Below are positions 28,745 to 37,188 of a stretch of 64,000 nucleotides of DNA, one piece after another. The notes under the pieces are model-generated. The model saw only the letters and a list, made by a program, of their open reading frames with translations. It searched no databases and was not told where the DNA came from. Position 1 is the stretch's first letter, and every line of letters begins with the position of its first letter. This stretch comes from an uncultured Ruminococcus sp. Lineage in GTDB: Bacteria; Bacillota; Clostridia; Oscillospirales; Ruminococcaceae. The position numbers and the translations under genes were made by a program. The DNA is taken from assembly GCA_947178575.1 (NCBI GenBank), contig CAMWYX010000008.1, forward strand, positions 1 to 64,000, in the 5' to 3' direction.

Positions 28745-30811
28745 TTATTCAGAAATATTATAGTCAGGACTTACATATATTGCGTATCTGCCGTCAACCT
28801 GATTATATAACGTATATCCGCCGTTTTCAATATCTGCACTATGCACATCATAAAATTCGGAAAGAATAGGAATAACTATAAAGTCAAATTTTTCAGGCGT
28901 TGTGATTATTCCCTCTTCCGTGAAATCGTTATTATCAAAGATATACAATTCTTTATGGTCGGCAAGATGAGGAATAGAAAATACATCTGCACCGACTGCC
29001 GCATCTTTAGGAATTTCATCAAGAGCAGTATCAAGTGCTACTAAATAATCTTCTCCGTCCTTGTAACTCGTATAATAGCCCCAGTAGTGTGAATAAGTTC
29101 CGATGGAAAGAATCATTGCAGCCGAACCAAGTGCTATCGGAATATCCTGCTTGCCACGCTGTCCCATATCCTCAATATTTATTATGCACATATACAGAAG
29201 AAGTGTAACCGGTCCGAAAATATACTGGAATCCGATATTTGCCGCATAACCATACCCTGCACCTATAACAAGGTTCATTATAACAAATGGAATCATAAGC
29301 AGGAAACGTCTTATCTTCTTTGTGAAGAAAGGTATGAACAGGAGCGGTGTCATTACCTGGAAGAAGAATATTCTTGTATCGTCATGGAAAAACAGACTGA
29401 AGAAATAGGACGGGTCGATAATTACATTCTTGATTACTTCTTTAAGACCTGCTTCTTTGTCTATCATGAGATTATTGAAACGTGTACTCATCATCATCTG
29501 ACCGTCGCCGTTCTTGGTAAGCCAGCTGGTAATGACGAACATATATATCATCGAAACCACTGTTATTATCAGACAGTTAAAACGCTTTTTATCGCCCTTG
29601 TTCTCAAAAAACATAAACATTGCAACGCAGGCGACATACAGCGGTGCATCTTCCTTGACAATGCAGACAAGGGCAGACATGATATATAACATAATATATT
29701 TTCTGCCGTCAACAGCCCAGAGAAGCCACATTAAAAGTGTCGGAAGAAATGCGTTTTCATGAAATTCATAATAGCAAGGGCCTATAAGACCATTACAGAA
29801 TATATAGGCAAAACATATAAAAATCAGCGACAGTCCTCTGATATTATGTCTCTTTGCAATGAGGAACATCGGAACAGCTCCTCCCATTGCAAGAACCCCC
29901 TGTGCAATAAGAAGCGTTTCTCCGTCCGGAAATAACTTGAATACCGGTACAAGAAGATAGAAAATATATGATGCGTGAATCTTAAAATGTGACATGAATG
30001 TATCACGTTCACAAGTCGTAACAGCAGTACCGTTATCCGCAAGAGAATGATACATCTGAACAAAAAGTCCGAAATCATGACAGGCTGTACCGAAATTGCG
30101 ATGCTTGCAAACAGTTGTTATGCCGATAAACACAGCCACTGCCGTTGCAGATACAAGTATAAATAATCCGCATACCCACCACGGAATCCTGTTGTACAGT
30201 TTTTTGGATTTAAGCTTGCCCCACGAATAATATATAAATATAAGGGATATTATCATAACTCCGAGGCTCAGATTAAAATCATTTGCTTTCCAAAGAAGTA
30301 CGACATCAAAATACAAGACCGCTGCAATCGAGAAAGACTGGTCGGTTATTCGGTATCGTTCCGGCATAAAATAATGAATTGCCGAAAGAAGTATAAATCC
30401 GCATATCATTATTATAACCGAAGGCATATAATGTACTTCGCCTATAAAATCCTGCCATTTTGAAACAGCCCATATTTCCTTATCTTTCAAGACATCGATA
30501 TTTATTGCCGACGCAAAAAAGAATACCGCTATAAACCTGAGCATAGCCATATCAGGGATACCGGTTCTTTTAAAGAAAGCCGAAATCTTACCTTTTATGA
30601 CTTTGAATTTTTTCAGCGGAACAGCGGATTCAGATAATGTTTCCTGCATATTCTCCGGAGAATCTCCGGAAATTTCATTCATATCACTGATTGTTTCAGG
30701 CGGAATACCTTTGTTTTCGATTTCGTTTTTTTCAACGCCGGAATATATATCATCAGCGGATACATTTTCCTGATTTTGGGGCGTATTTGTTTTTTGTTTC
30801 TTTTTAGCCAC
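28745..30811 (-). CDS. DUF2079-type polytopic membrane protein
   Basis: 688 aa. A hydrophilic N-terminal tail of about 85 residues is followed by a dozen or more membrane helices and a C-terminal soluble part (about 620-688). The segment ACHDFGLFVQMYHSL with FMSHFKIHASYIFYLLVP matches DUF2079 proteins, which resemble GT-C glycosyltransferases with an acidic/His-bearing first loop. A polyprenyl-phosphate-sugar glycosyltransferase role is plausible but unproven. It has its own promoter (30867-30895) and is monocistronic, ending at the shared terminator. Confidence 0.75.
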   Translation of the reverse strand: MAKKKQKTNTPQNQENVSADDIYSGVEKNEIENKGIPPETISDMNEISGDSPENMQETLSESAVPLKKFKVIKGKISAFFKRTGIPDMAMLRFIAVFFFASAINIDVLKDKEIWAVSKWQDFIGEVHYMPSVIIMICGFILLSAIHYFMPERYRITDQSFSIAAVLYFDVVLLWKANDFNLSLGVMIISLIFIYYSWGKLKSKKLYNRIPWWVCGLFILVSATAVAVFIGITTVCKHRNFGTACHDFGLFVQMYHSLADNGTAVTTCERDTFMSHFKIHASYIFYLLVPVFKLFPDGETLLIAQGVLAMGGAVPMFLIAKRHNIRGLSLIFICFAYIFCNGLIGPCYYEFHENAFLPTLLMWLLWAVDGRKYIMLYIMSALVCIVKEDAPLYVACVAMFMFFENKGDKKRFNCLIITVVSMIYMFVITSWLTKNGDGQMMMSTRFNNLMIDKEAGLKEVIKNVIIDPSYFFSLFFHDDTRIFFFQVMTPLLFIPFFTKKIRRFLLMIPFVIMNLVIGAGYGYAANIGFQYIFGPVTLLLYMCIINIEDMGQRGKQDIPIALGSAAMILSIGTYSHYWGYYTSYKDGEDYLVALDTALDEIPKDAAVGADVFSIPHLADHKELYIFDNNDFTEEGIITTPEKFDFIVIPILSEFYDVHSADIENGGYTLYNQVDGRYAIYVSPDYNISE

Positions 30812-30866
30812 TTTAAAACGTCCTCCGTTTCGTTATTATTATGAATTGTTCTTAACAATCAATTGT

Positions 30867-30895
30867 ATTATATCAGAAAAAAAGCCGAAAGTCAA
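30867..30895 (-). promoter_or_regulatory. Sigma-A promoter of the DUF2079 gene
   Basis: On the minus strand, TTGACT (30890-30895), 17-bp spacer and TATAAT (30867-30872). The -35 box coincides with one breakpoint of the tandem duplication described at 30890-33775. Confidence 0.8.
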
Positions 30896-30920
30896 TAGAA
30901 ATTCTGATTATTGCCTTAAA

Positions 30921-30955
30921 AATCCCTTTTGGAAAAAAATGTTCCAAAAGGGATT
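30921..30955. terminator. Terminator of lipoprotein gene 1
   Basis: AATCCCTTTTGGAA and TTCCAAAAGGGATT form a perfect 14-bp stem with a 7-nt loop, flanked by A and T runs. A diverged copy lies at about 32370-32405. Confidence 0.8.
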
Positions 30956-30995
30956 AAAAAACTGTTATAACAATCGGTTTATACAGAATTATGGA

Positions 30996-31973
30996 TTATT
31001 CCTCCGTACCTGAACCGATTTCTGTCTGACGTGATATTTCTTCAAACTCACCTGTTGCACCTGCACCTAAAAATTCAAGTGCATTGCTGTCAAAGTAGAA
31101 CCAGATACAGAAAGCGGCAAGACCGGAATTGTTCTTGATATTGATATTCATATCTACAGTATCGCCCTGTTTACAGCTTATCTTATCGCCGTAGAATACG
31201 AGACCGTTTTCACCGGAAACATCAACGGCTTCAATTTCACCTTTGTTTACTCTTACAACACCGCTTATTATCTTTTCGGGACGTACTACATTTCCGGCAA
31301 TATCAGAGAGGTCGGGAGATATTCTTACTTCGTAGTCTCCGTCCGGAATATCTTCCTTGACTTTGAACTGAATTGTAAGCATATCGCCTTCAAAGTAGAA
31401 ATTTTCGTCCTTTGAAATATCAAGCCACATAGCGTAACGACCGTCCTCGGCAGAAACATAGTTTTCATTATTTCCAGAAGACTGATTACCGTTGCCCTGT
31501 TCTGAATTATTGTTATCATTTCCGGAATTTTCAGCAGGCACTTCAACGACTTCAATAACTTCAACGACTTCTGTTTTTTCCTCACCGTTATCATCAGTAG
31601 CGGGCTGTCCGTCAGGTTCTGTTACCTTTACGAGTTCAGTAACCGGCTGTCCGTCGGGTTCTGTCACTTTAACGAGTTCAGTAGCTGGTTCTTTTGTAGT
31701 TTTTTCATCTGAACCGGAATTGCTGTCTGCGGAAGATTCGGGGTCGGGAGCATTAAGGTCGGCATTAGGGTCACCCGGAGTAAGCTTGTTTCCGCTGGCA
31801 GCTGCTCCTATTTCAAGAGGATATTTCATTGTAGGCTTTCCCTCTACCTGTGTCTGAGAGGAGGAATCGGAATCCGAAACCCAACCAGTATCTTTTGCGC
31901 ATGATACAAAGCTCATTGAAGCGATGCATAACACTGAAAATACAGCAATAATTCTTTTCATAGTATTTTTCAT
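30996..31973 (-). CDS. Lipoprotein with cohesin-like half-domain, copy 1
   Basis: 325 aa. The lipoprotein signal peptide MKNTMKRIIAVFSVLCIASM ends at the lipobox FVSC (Cys about 25). A long low-complexity acidic linker follows, containing two tandem TELVKVTEPDGQP repeats and Asn/Gly/Ser runs (about 30-165). A beta domain (about 170-250, GRYAMWLDISKDENFYFEGD) comes next, and a final about 65 residues (CKQGDTVDMNINIKNNSGLA) resemble the first strands of a cohesin. The protein stops well short of a full cohesin (about 140 aa). It is therefore likely a membrane-anchored surface protein; cohesin function is doubtful. It has its own promoter and is paralogous to 32447-33409. Confidence 0.8.
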   Translation of the reverse strand: MKNTMKRIIAVFSVLCIASMSFVSCAKDTGWVSDSDSSSQTQVEGKPTMKYPLEIGAAASGNKLTPGDPNADLNAPDPESSADSNSGSDEKTTKEPATELVKVTEPDGQPVTELVKVTEPDGQPATDDNGEEKTEVVEVIEVVEVPAENSGNDNNNSEQGNGNQSSGNNENYVSAEDGRYAMWLDISKDENFYFEGDMLTIQFKVKEDIPDGDYEVRISPDLSDIAGNVVRPEKIISGVVRVNKGEIEAVDVSGENGLVFYGDKISCKQGDTVDMNINIKNNSGLAAFCIWFYFDSNALEFLGAGATGEFEEISRQTEIGSGTEE

Positions 31974-32047
31974 GTAAAAAATCCTTTCTGAAATATGTCT
32001 GTTTTGTCGGGAATTGTCAGGCTATCAACTCCCATATTTACCATACT

Positions 32048-32076
32048 ATTATACACGACCTTTCACGATTTGTCAA
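32048..32076 (-). promoter_or_regulatory. Promoter of lipoprotein gene 1
   Basis: On the minus strand, TTGACA (32071-32076), 17-bp spacer and TATAAT (32048-32053), perfect consensus. The paralogue promoter has TACAAT instead. Confidence 0.85.
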
Positions 32077-32160
32077 GGTCTGTACTAAAATATAATTCAT
32101 TTTTCATCTAACAAACACAAAACATGAATAAATAAAAAACCGGTAAATTAGAAAAAACTA

Positions 32161-32189
32161 TTGCATTTTTAATCATTGTGTGCTATAAT
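32161..32189 (+). promoter_or_regulatory. Promoter copy driving the truncated HD fragment
   Basis: TTGCAT (32161-32166), 17-bp spacer and TATAAT (32184-32189). It is the duplicate of the promoter at 33596-33624 in front of the intact HD gene. Confidence 0.7.
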
Positions 32190-32251
32190 AAGTGCATGAT
32201 GAAATCAGGATGAATTGGTTATAACATATTCTGATAGATATAGGGGGTTCT

Positions 32252-32407
32252 ATGTTAAAAGCTATCTGTTCAAAGATAGAACTCACCCACAGCGTTTTTT
32301 ACTGCTGTATTGATGATATTATTGATTATCCGGAGCTGAAAGCCAATAGAAATTATGATTATTGCCTTAAAAATCCCTCTTGGAAAACAGTGTTCCAAAA
32401 GGGATAA
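32252..32407 (+). pseudogene. Chimeric remnant of the HD-domain gene at the duplication junction
   Basis: ATG at 32252 has GGGGG upstream. About 31 codons match the start of the intact gene at 33685 (MLKAICSK, ELTHSVFY, CIDDIID). At about 32341 the frame crosses into the start of duplication unit 2 and reads about 20 more unrelated codons (ending WKTVFQKG) to TAA at 32405. It would encode a 51-aa fusion peptide. The promoter and ribosome-binding site are intact, so it may be expressed. Confidence 0.8.
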
Positions 32408-32446
32408 AAAACTTGCTGTAATAATCAGTTTCTACAGACTTTCGGA

Positions 32447-33409
32447 TTATTCCTCTGTACCTGAACCGATTTCTGTCTGACGTGCTATATCTTCAAATTC
32501 ACCTGTCGCACCTGCACCCAAAAATTCAAGAGCATTGCTGTCAAAGTAGAACCAGATACAGAAAGCCGCAAGACCTGAATTGTTCTTGATATTGATATTC
32601 ATATCTACAGTATCGCCCTGTTTACAGCTTATTCTATCGCCGTAAAGTACGAGACCTGTCTCACCTGAAACATCAGCGGCTTCAATTTCTCCGTTGTTTA
32701 CTCTTATAACGCCGTTTATATTCTTTTCAGGATGTAATATATTTCCGTCAATATCGGAGATGTTGGGAGATATTCTTACTTCGTAGTCTCCGTCGGGAAT
32801 ATTTTCCTTGACTTTAAACTGGACTGTAAGCATATCGCCTTCAAAGTAGAAGTTTTCGACCTTTGAAATATCAAACCACATAGCATAACGTCCGTCCTCG
32901 GCAGAAACATAGCTTTTATTGTTTCCGGAAGACTGATTATCGTTACTCTGTTCTGAATTATCATTATCATCTCCGGAGCTTTCGGCAGGCACTGTAACAA
33001 CTTCGGTGACTTCAACGATTTCGGTTTTTTCCTCACCGTTATCATCAGTAGCCGGCTGTCCGTCGGGTTCTGTTACTTTCACGAGCTCAGTAGCCGGTTG
33101 TCCGTCAGGCTCTGTCACTTTCACGAGTTCGGTAGCCGGTTCTTTTGTAGTTTTCTCATCTGAACCGGAAGTGCTGTCTGCGGAAGATTCAGGGTCGGGA
33201 GCATTAAGGTCGACCGGAATAAGTGAGTTTTCGCCGCCGGCTGAACCTATTTCAAGCGGATATTTCATTGTAGGTTTTCCCTGTGACTGAGAGACGGAAT
33301 CAGAATCAGAAACCCAACCTGTATCTTTACTCGCACATGATACAAAACTCATTGAAGCGATGCATAACACTGAAAATACAGCAATAATTCTTTTCATAGT
33401 ATTTTTCAT
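32447..33409 (-). CDS. Lipoprotein with cohesin-like half-domain, copy 2
   Basis: 320 aa. I chose ATG at 33409, with AAAGGA upstream, which gives the same signal peptide as copy 1 and a lipobox FVSC before ASKDTG. It has the same linker with tandem TELVKVTEPDGQP repeats, the beta domain and the short cohesin-like end, diverged mainly in the linker and by conservative changes. Both paralogues are intact, so the duplication has been kept under selection or is recent. Surface exposure is supported by the lipobox; the partner is unknown. It is divergently transcribed from the HD-domain gene. Confidence 0.8.
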   Translation of the reverse strand: MKNTMKRIIAVFSVLCIASMSFVSCASKDTGWVSDSDSVSQSQGKPTMKYPLEIGSAGGENSLIPVDLNAPDPESSADSTSGSDEKTTKEPATELVKVTEPDGQPATELVKVTEPDGQPATDDNGEEKTEIVEVTEVVTVPAESSGDDNDNSEQSNDNQSSGNNKSYVSAEDGRYAMWFDISKVENFYFEGDMLTVQFKVKENIPDGDYEVRISPNISDIDGNILHPEKNINGVIRVNNGEIEAADVSGETGLVLYGDRISCKQGDTVDMNINIKNNSGLAAFCIWFYFDSNALEFLGAGATGEFEDIARQTEIGSGTEE

Positions 33410-33484
33410 GTTAAAAAATCCTTTCTGAAACGTATCTGTTTTGTCGGGAATTGTCAGGCTATCAATTCCCGTATTTACCTTACT

Positions 33485-33513
33485 ATTGTACACAACCTTT
33501 TATTATTTGTCAA
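33485..33513 (-). promoter_or_regulatory. Promoter of lipoprotein gene 2
   Basis: On the minus strand, TTGACA (33508-33513), 17-bp spacer and TACAAT (33485-33490). Confidence 0.75.
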
Positions 33514-33595
33514 GGTCTTCACTAAAATATAATTTATTTTTCATCTAACAAACACAAAACATCAAATTTAAAAACTGGAAAAATAAAAAAAACTA

Positions 33596-33624
33596 TTGCA
33601 TTTTTGATTGTTGTATGTTATAAT
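33596..33624 (+). promoter_or_regulatory. Promoter of the HD-domain gene
   Basis: TTGCAT (33596-33601), 17-bp spacer and TATAAT (33619-33624), about 60 nt before ATG at 33685. Confidence 0.8.
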
Positions 33625-33684
33625 GAAAACAGTGGAATCGGAATGAATTTGTTATAACATTTTCCGATAAGTATGGGGGTTTTT

Positions 33685-34203
33685 ATGTTAAAAGCTATCT
33701 GTTCAAAAAAGGAACTCACTCACAGCGTTTTTTATTGCTGTATCGACGATATTATTGATTCTCCGGAACTTGAGAAACTTAAAAATATCACCCATCATAT
33801 TTCGACAACAAGATTCCAGCACTGCCTCAATGTCTCGTATTACGGATATAAAATCTGCCGGTTTTTAAAGCTTGACGCACGTTCTGCTGCAAGAGCAGGA
33901 CTGCTCCACGACCTATTCTACTATGACCGTAAAAAATATAATGCCGGCAAAATAAAAGGTCAGCCGAGCCACAGCAGAAATCATTCTGATGTTGCTCTGC
34001 ATAACGCCGAACTTCTTACGGATATATCACCCAAAGAACGTGATATTATTCAGAAACATATGTTTCCGATGACAATTGCACTTCCGAAATATAAAGAAAC
34101 TTATATAATTACTTTCGTTGATAAATACTGTGCTGTACTGGAATTTTGTATTCCTAAAGTACAGAAAATAATAGGAGCTTGTTCTCACGGGAATAAGAAC
34201 TGA
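33685..34203 (+). CDS. HD-domain phosphohydrolase
   Basis: 172 aa. I chose ATG at 33685, with GGGGG 5 nt upstream. The HD motif is seen in FQHCLNVSYYGYKI, then LLHDLFYYD, and a later Asp (FVDKYCAV), the metal-binding pattern of HD superfamily hydrolases. Insertion of SHSRNHSDVALHNAE between is usual for small uncharacterised members. The substrate is unknown, probably a nucleotide or phosphate ester. It is followed 19 nt later by the O-acetylhomoserine sulfhydrylase gene. Its 5' end is duplicated at 32252. Confidence 0.85.
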   Translation: MLKAICSKKELTHSVFYCCIDDIIDSPELEKLKNITHHISTTRFQHCLNVSYYGYKICRFLKLDARSAARAGLLHDLFYYDRKKYNAGKIKGQPSHSRNHSDVALHNAELLTDISPKERDIIQKHMFPMTIALPKYKETYIITFVDKYCAVLEFCIPKVQKIIGACSHGNKN

Positions 34204-34222
34204 ATATAAGGAGGATTTTTTT

Positions 34223-35488
34223 ATGAATATTGAAACAAAATGTCTTCATTCCGGCTATACACCAAAAAATACAGAGCCGAGAGTTGTTCCTATCGTGCAG
34301 AGTACGACTTATGTCTATGATTCAACCGACGACGTCGCCGCTGTATTTGATGACCCGACCAGAAGCCTGATTTATTCACGGTTTGAAAATCCGACCGTTA
34401 TGGCGGTCGAGGAAAAAATCGCCGACCTCGAGGGCGGAATCGGTGCAATGTGTACATCAAGCGGACAGGCTGCCACTATGTGCGCACTGCTTAATATTCT
34501 GCAGGCCGGTGACAGCTTTATTTCCACCACTACGGTGTACGGCGGAACTATAAATCTTTTTGCTGTCACATTCAAAAAAATGGGAATCGAATGTATATTC
34601 GTGAGTCCCGATTCCTCGGAAGAAGAAATAAGAAACGCATTCAAACCGAATACAAAAGCTGTTTTCGGCGAAACTATCGCCAATCCGGCACTTACCGTGT
34701 TTGATATAGAAAAATTCGCAAAAATAGCACATGAAAATAATGTTCCGCTTATTGTGGACAATACTTTTCCTACTCCGATACTCTGCCGTCCGATTGAATA
34801 CGGTGCAGATATTGTAATTCACTCAACTTCAAAATATATGGACGGACACGCTGTTCAGGTCGGCGGAGTTATTGTTGATTCCGGAAATTTCAACTGGGCT
34901 AACGGAAAGTTCCCCGAATTTACAGAGCCCGACGAAAGCTATCACGGTATCGTGTATACTGAATCATACGGAAAATCCGCCTATATTGTCAAGGCCCGTA
35001 TGCAGCTTATGCGTGATTTCGGCTGTTATCCTGCCGCACAATCTGCGTTCTATCTTAATCTCGGACTCGAAACCCTCGCCGTTCGTATGAAACAATACTG
35101 CACGAACGCTTTGGCTGTTGCAGAATATCTCGAATCAAACGATAAAGTCGAATCCGTAAATTATCCTGCTCTTTCAAGCAGTCCATATAATGAACTCTGC
35201 AAAAAATATCTTCCCGACGGTGCAAGCGGTGTAATTTCATTTGTGATAAAAGGCGGACGGAATACCGCTGTAAAATTCATGGATTCCCTCAGTCTTGCTT
35301 CAAACGAGGTTCATGTTGCCGATATAAGAACCTGCGTTCTGCACCCGGCAAGTGCAACTCACAGACAGCTTACCGATGAACAGCTCATCGCTGCCGGAAT
35401 AAACGGCGGAATGATACGTCTTTCTGTGGGACTTGAAAATATTGATGATATTCTTAATGACCTGAAAAAAGCATTTGACGCAATATAG
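34223..35488 (+). CDS. metY: O-acetylhomoserine sulfhydrylase (Cys/Met metabolism PLP enzyme)
   Basis: 421 aa. PLP-dependent enzyme of the CGS/OAHS family; it most likely makes homocysteine from O-acetylhomoserine and sulfide. The start (TKCLHSGY), SRFENPTVMAVEEKIA, SSGQAATM and the PLP lysine in IHSTSKYMDGH are visible, with RTCVLHPASATHRQL near the C-terminus. Length and the GYTP/EPRVVPIVQSTTY start favour OAHS over cystathionine gamma-synthase (about 380 aa). Methionine gamma-lyase is an alternative. The Shine-Dalgarno AAGGAGG is strong. No SAM riboswitch is present upstream. Confidence 0.9.
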   Translation: MNIETKCLHSGYTPKNTEPRVVPIVQSTTYVYDSTDDVAAVFDDPTRSLIYSRFENPTVMAVEEKIADLEGGIGAMCTSSGQAATMCALLNILQAGDSFISTTTVYGGTINLFAVTFKKMGIECIFVSPDSSEEEIRNAFKPNTKAVFGETIANPALTVFDIEKFAKIAHENNVPLIVDNTFPTPILCRPIEYGADIVIHSTSKYMDGHAVQVGGVIVDSGNFNWANGKFPEFTEPDESYHGIVYTESYGKSAYIVKARMQLMRDFGCYPAAQSAFYLNLGLETLAVRMKQYCTNALAVAEYLESNDKVESVNYPALSSSPYNELCKKYLPDGASGVISFVIKGGRNTAVKFMDSLSLASNEVHVADIRTCVLHPASATHRQLTDEQLIAAGINGGMIRLSVGLENIDDILNDLKKAFDAI

Positions 35489-35523
35489 TAAATTATCAGT
35501 TGAATAATTAAGAAATAACCATA

Positions 35524-35943
35524 ATGAAAGATATTATACTTCCGATATTTTTTGTGCTGCTTTGGGCGAAAAATGCATACTGCTTAAAATTTGCACTTCA
35601 ATTTCTTCACGATGTCAAAGCAAATGCATATGTCGAGTGTTGGGCAAAAATTATTTGGGCATTCAGCACATCGGGCGGAACTTATTTCAGCAGGAAATAT
35701 GCCAAAGCAGTCTATACAGTTGATGGGAAGCAGATACACAGTAAAATGATTTGTGCATGTGATTTCAGAATAGACAAAGGAAATATACTTACCGTTATAT
35801 TTCCTGAAAGCAATCCAAAAATATTTGCTCTTTCAAAACAACATGTAAAGAATGCAGTTCTGACTTATGGCGTATTAACAGCAGTGTTTGCATTCTGTTC
35901 TATTGGTATGACAATTATATACTTACTCGCATTTTTTGAGTAA
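35524..35943 (+). CDS. Small two-helix membrane protein of unknown function
   Basis: 139 aa. Hydrophobic stretches lie at the N-terminus (IILPIFFVLLWA) and C-terminus (LTYGVLTAVFAFCSIGMTIIYLL). A short basic/polar domain between them includes SRKYAKAVYTVDGKQIHSK. I do not recognise the family. No good ribosome-binding site precedes ATG. It lies 35 nt after metY on the same strand. Confidence 0.6.
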   Translation: MKDIILPIFFVLLWAKNAYCLKFALQFLHDVKANAYVECWAKIIWAFSTSGGTYFSRKYAKAVYTVDGKQIHSKMICACDFRIDKGNILTVIFPESNPKIFALSKQHVKNAVLTYGVLTAVFAFCSIGMTIIYLLAFFE

Positions 35944-36013
35944 TAAAAAATAACATAGTTTCTTATCTATTCATTATTGATGCGACTGATTACATAGTTT
36001 AGGAAAATTAGTA

Positions 36014-36043
36014 ATAAAAACATTTTCAGCCTGTTGGTACAGA
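36014..36043 (-). repeat. Inverted copy of the post-hsdS motif
   Basis: On the minus strand it reads CTGTACCAACAGGCTGAAAA then TGTTTTA, matching 26461-26488 with few changes. The hairpin end that follows the other copy is absent here. The rest of the 35944-36118 gap is AT-rich without a gene. Confidence 0.5.
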
Positions 36044-36076
36044 TTCTCAAAATAATCAATCAATAGAATAAGCAAC

Positions 36077-36107
36077 AAAAAAGGAACGTTCTGCACGTTC
36101 CTTTTTT
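36077..36107. terminator. Bidirectional terminator after upp
   Basis: AAAAAAGGAACGT and ACGTTCCTTTTTT flank a 5-nt loop. It ends the minus-strand fhs-to-upp operon and could also serve the plus-strand membrane protein. Confidence 0.88.
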
Positions 36108-36118
36108 ATATTATTAAT

Positions 36119-36748
36119 TTATTTTGTGCCGAAAATTCTGTCGCCGGCATCGCCTACGCCCGGAACTATAAATTTATCCTCATTAAGTCCCTTATCCATT
36201 ACGCCTGTGTATATATCAACATCGGGGTGAGATGTCTGTACTTTTTCGATTCCCTCCGGAGAGCAGATAATACACATAAACTTGATGTTCTTTACGCCGA
36301 TTCTCTTTAACTCGTCGATTGCTTCAACTGCCGAATGTCCTGTTGCAAGCATAGGGTCAACTATAATAACATCACGTTCGGCAATATCATCGGGCATTTT
36401 GCAGTAATATCTGACAGCTTCCTTTGTTTCCGGCTGTCTGAATATTCCGATATGACCTATTTTTGCAGCCGGAACAAGTGCGGTAACTCCGTCAATCATT
36501 CCGAGACCTGCACGGAGTATCGGAACAAATGCCAGCTTACGTCCGGAAATTACTTTTGTTTTTGCTACGGCTACCGGAGTTTCTATCTCGATTTCCTTAA
36601 GCGGAAGGTCACGTGTTGCCTCATAGCATATAAACATTGCTATTTCCGATACAAGTTCCCTGAACTCTTTTGTACCCGTGTTCTTGTCTCTCAGCAGTGA
36701 TATTTTATGCTGTACGAGAGGGTGGTTTATAATATGTAAATTTCCCAT
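36119..36748 (-). CDS. upp: Uracil phosphoribosyltransferase
   Basis: 209 aa. It salvages uracil to UMP with PRPP. The start [13 protein letters not shown] ([18 protein letters not shown]), RAGLGMIDG, the PRPP loop [14 protein letters not shown] and the C-terminal uracil-binding [14 protein letters not shown] are all present. The length matches the family. The Shine-Dalgarno is AGGAG. It is the last gene of the fhs-tsaE-tsaB-rpiB-upp run, 20 nt after rpiB. Confidence 0.97.
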   Translation of the reverse strand: MGNLHIINHPLVQHKISLLRDKNTGTKEFRELVSEIAMFICYEATRDLPLKEIEIETPVAVAKTKVISGRKLAFVPILRAGLGMIDGVTALVPAAKIGHIGIFRQPETKEAVRYYCKMPDDIAERDVIIVDPMLATGHSAVEAIDELKRIGVKNIKFMCIICSPEGIEKVQTSHPDVDIYTGVMDKGLNEDKFIVPGVGDAGDRIFGTK

Positions 36749-36768
36749 AAAAACAACTCCTGTTATTA

Positions 36769-37188
36769 TTATTCTATCATATCAATTCTACGCTGATGCC
36801 GTCCGCCCTCGAATCCTGTGGAAAGAAATATTTCCGCAAGTTCGCAGGCAAGACCGTTTCCGAGAGTACGTGCGCCCATACACATTACATTTGCATTATT
36901 GTGAAGTCTTGTATATTTTGCCGAAAACGAATCCGAACACAAAGCGGCACGTATTCCTTTGAATTTATTTGCAGAAATACTCATGCCTATTCCTGTACCG
37001 CATATGAGAATACCTTTTTCACATTCTCCTGATAATATGAGTTCGCATACTGCCTTTGCTATCACCGGATAATCGCAAGGCTCTCCGTCTGTTCCCATGT
37101 CCTTAAGTTCATATCCTTTTTCCGTCAGTGCCGATATTACAGCTTTTTTCATTTCCACGCCTGCGTGGTCACAGCCTATTGCTATCAT
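36769..37188 (-). CDS. rpiB: Ribose-5-phosphate isomerase B
   Basis: 139 aa. It interconverts ribose-5-phosphate and ribulose-5-phosphate in the pentose phosphate pathway. [11 protein letters not shown] at the start and the catalytic Cys in [16 protein letters not shown] are diagnostic, with [15 protein letters not shown] further on. The ATG overlaps the tsaB stop by 4 nt. Placement beside upp gives a small ribose-phosphate and pyrimidine-salvage grouping. Confidence 0.96.
   Translation of the reverse strand: MIAIGCDHAGVEMKKAVISALTEKGYELKDMGTDGEPCDYPVIAKAVCELILSGECEKGILICGTGIGMSISANKFKGIRAALCSDSFSAKYTRLHNNANVMCMGARTLGNGLACELAEIFLSTGFEGGRHQRRIDMIE

Larger units (their letters stand above)
30890..32340. 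repeat. Tandem duplication, unit 1
   Basis: The unit runs from the -35 region of the DUF2079 promoter through a terminator hairpin, lipoprotein gene 1 and its divergent promoter region. It ends in the first about 30 codons of the HD-domain gene. Unit 2 repeats the same order from 32341 with high nucleotide identity. Confidence 0.85.
32341..33775. repeat. Tandem duplication, unit 2
   Basis: It begins AGCCAATAGAAATTATGATT, matching 30890 onward, and runs through the second lipoprotein gene into the HD gene. Sequence after about 33775 is unique. Confidence 0.85.

Noticed and set aside
34204-34222. SAM or T-box control ahead of metY
   Set aside because: Only 19 nt separate the HD-domain gene and metY, and the HD gene leader shows no such structure.
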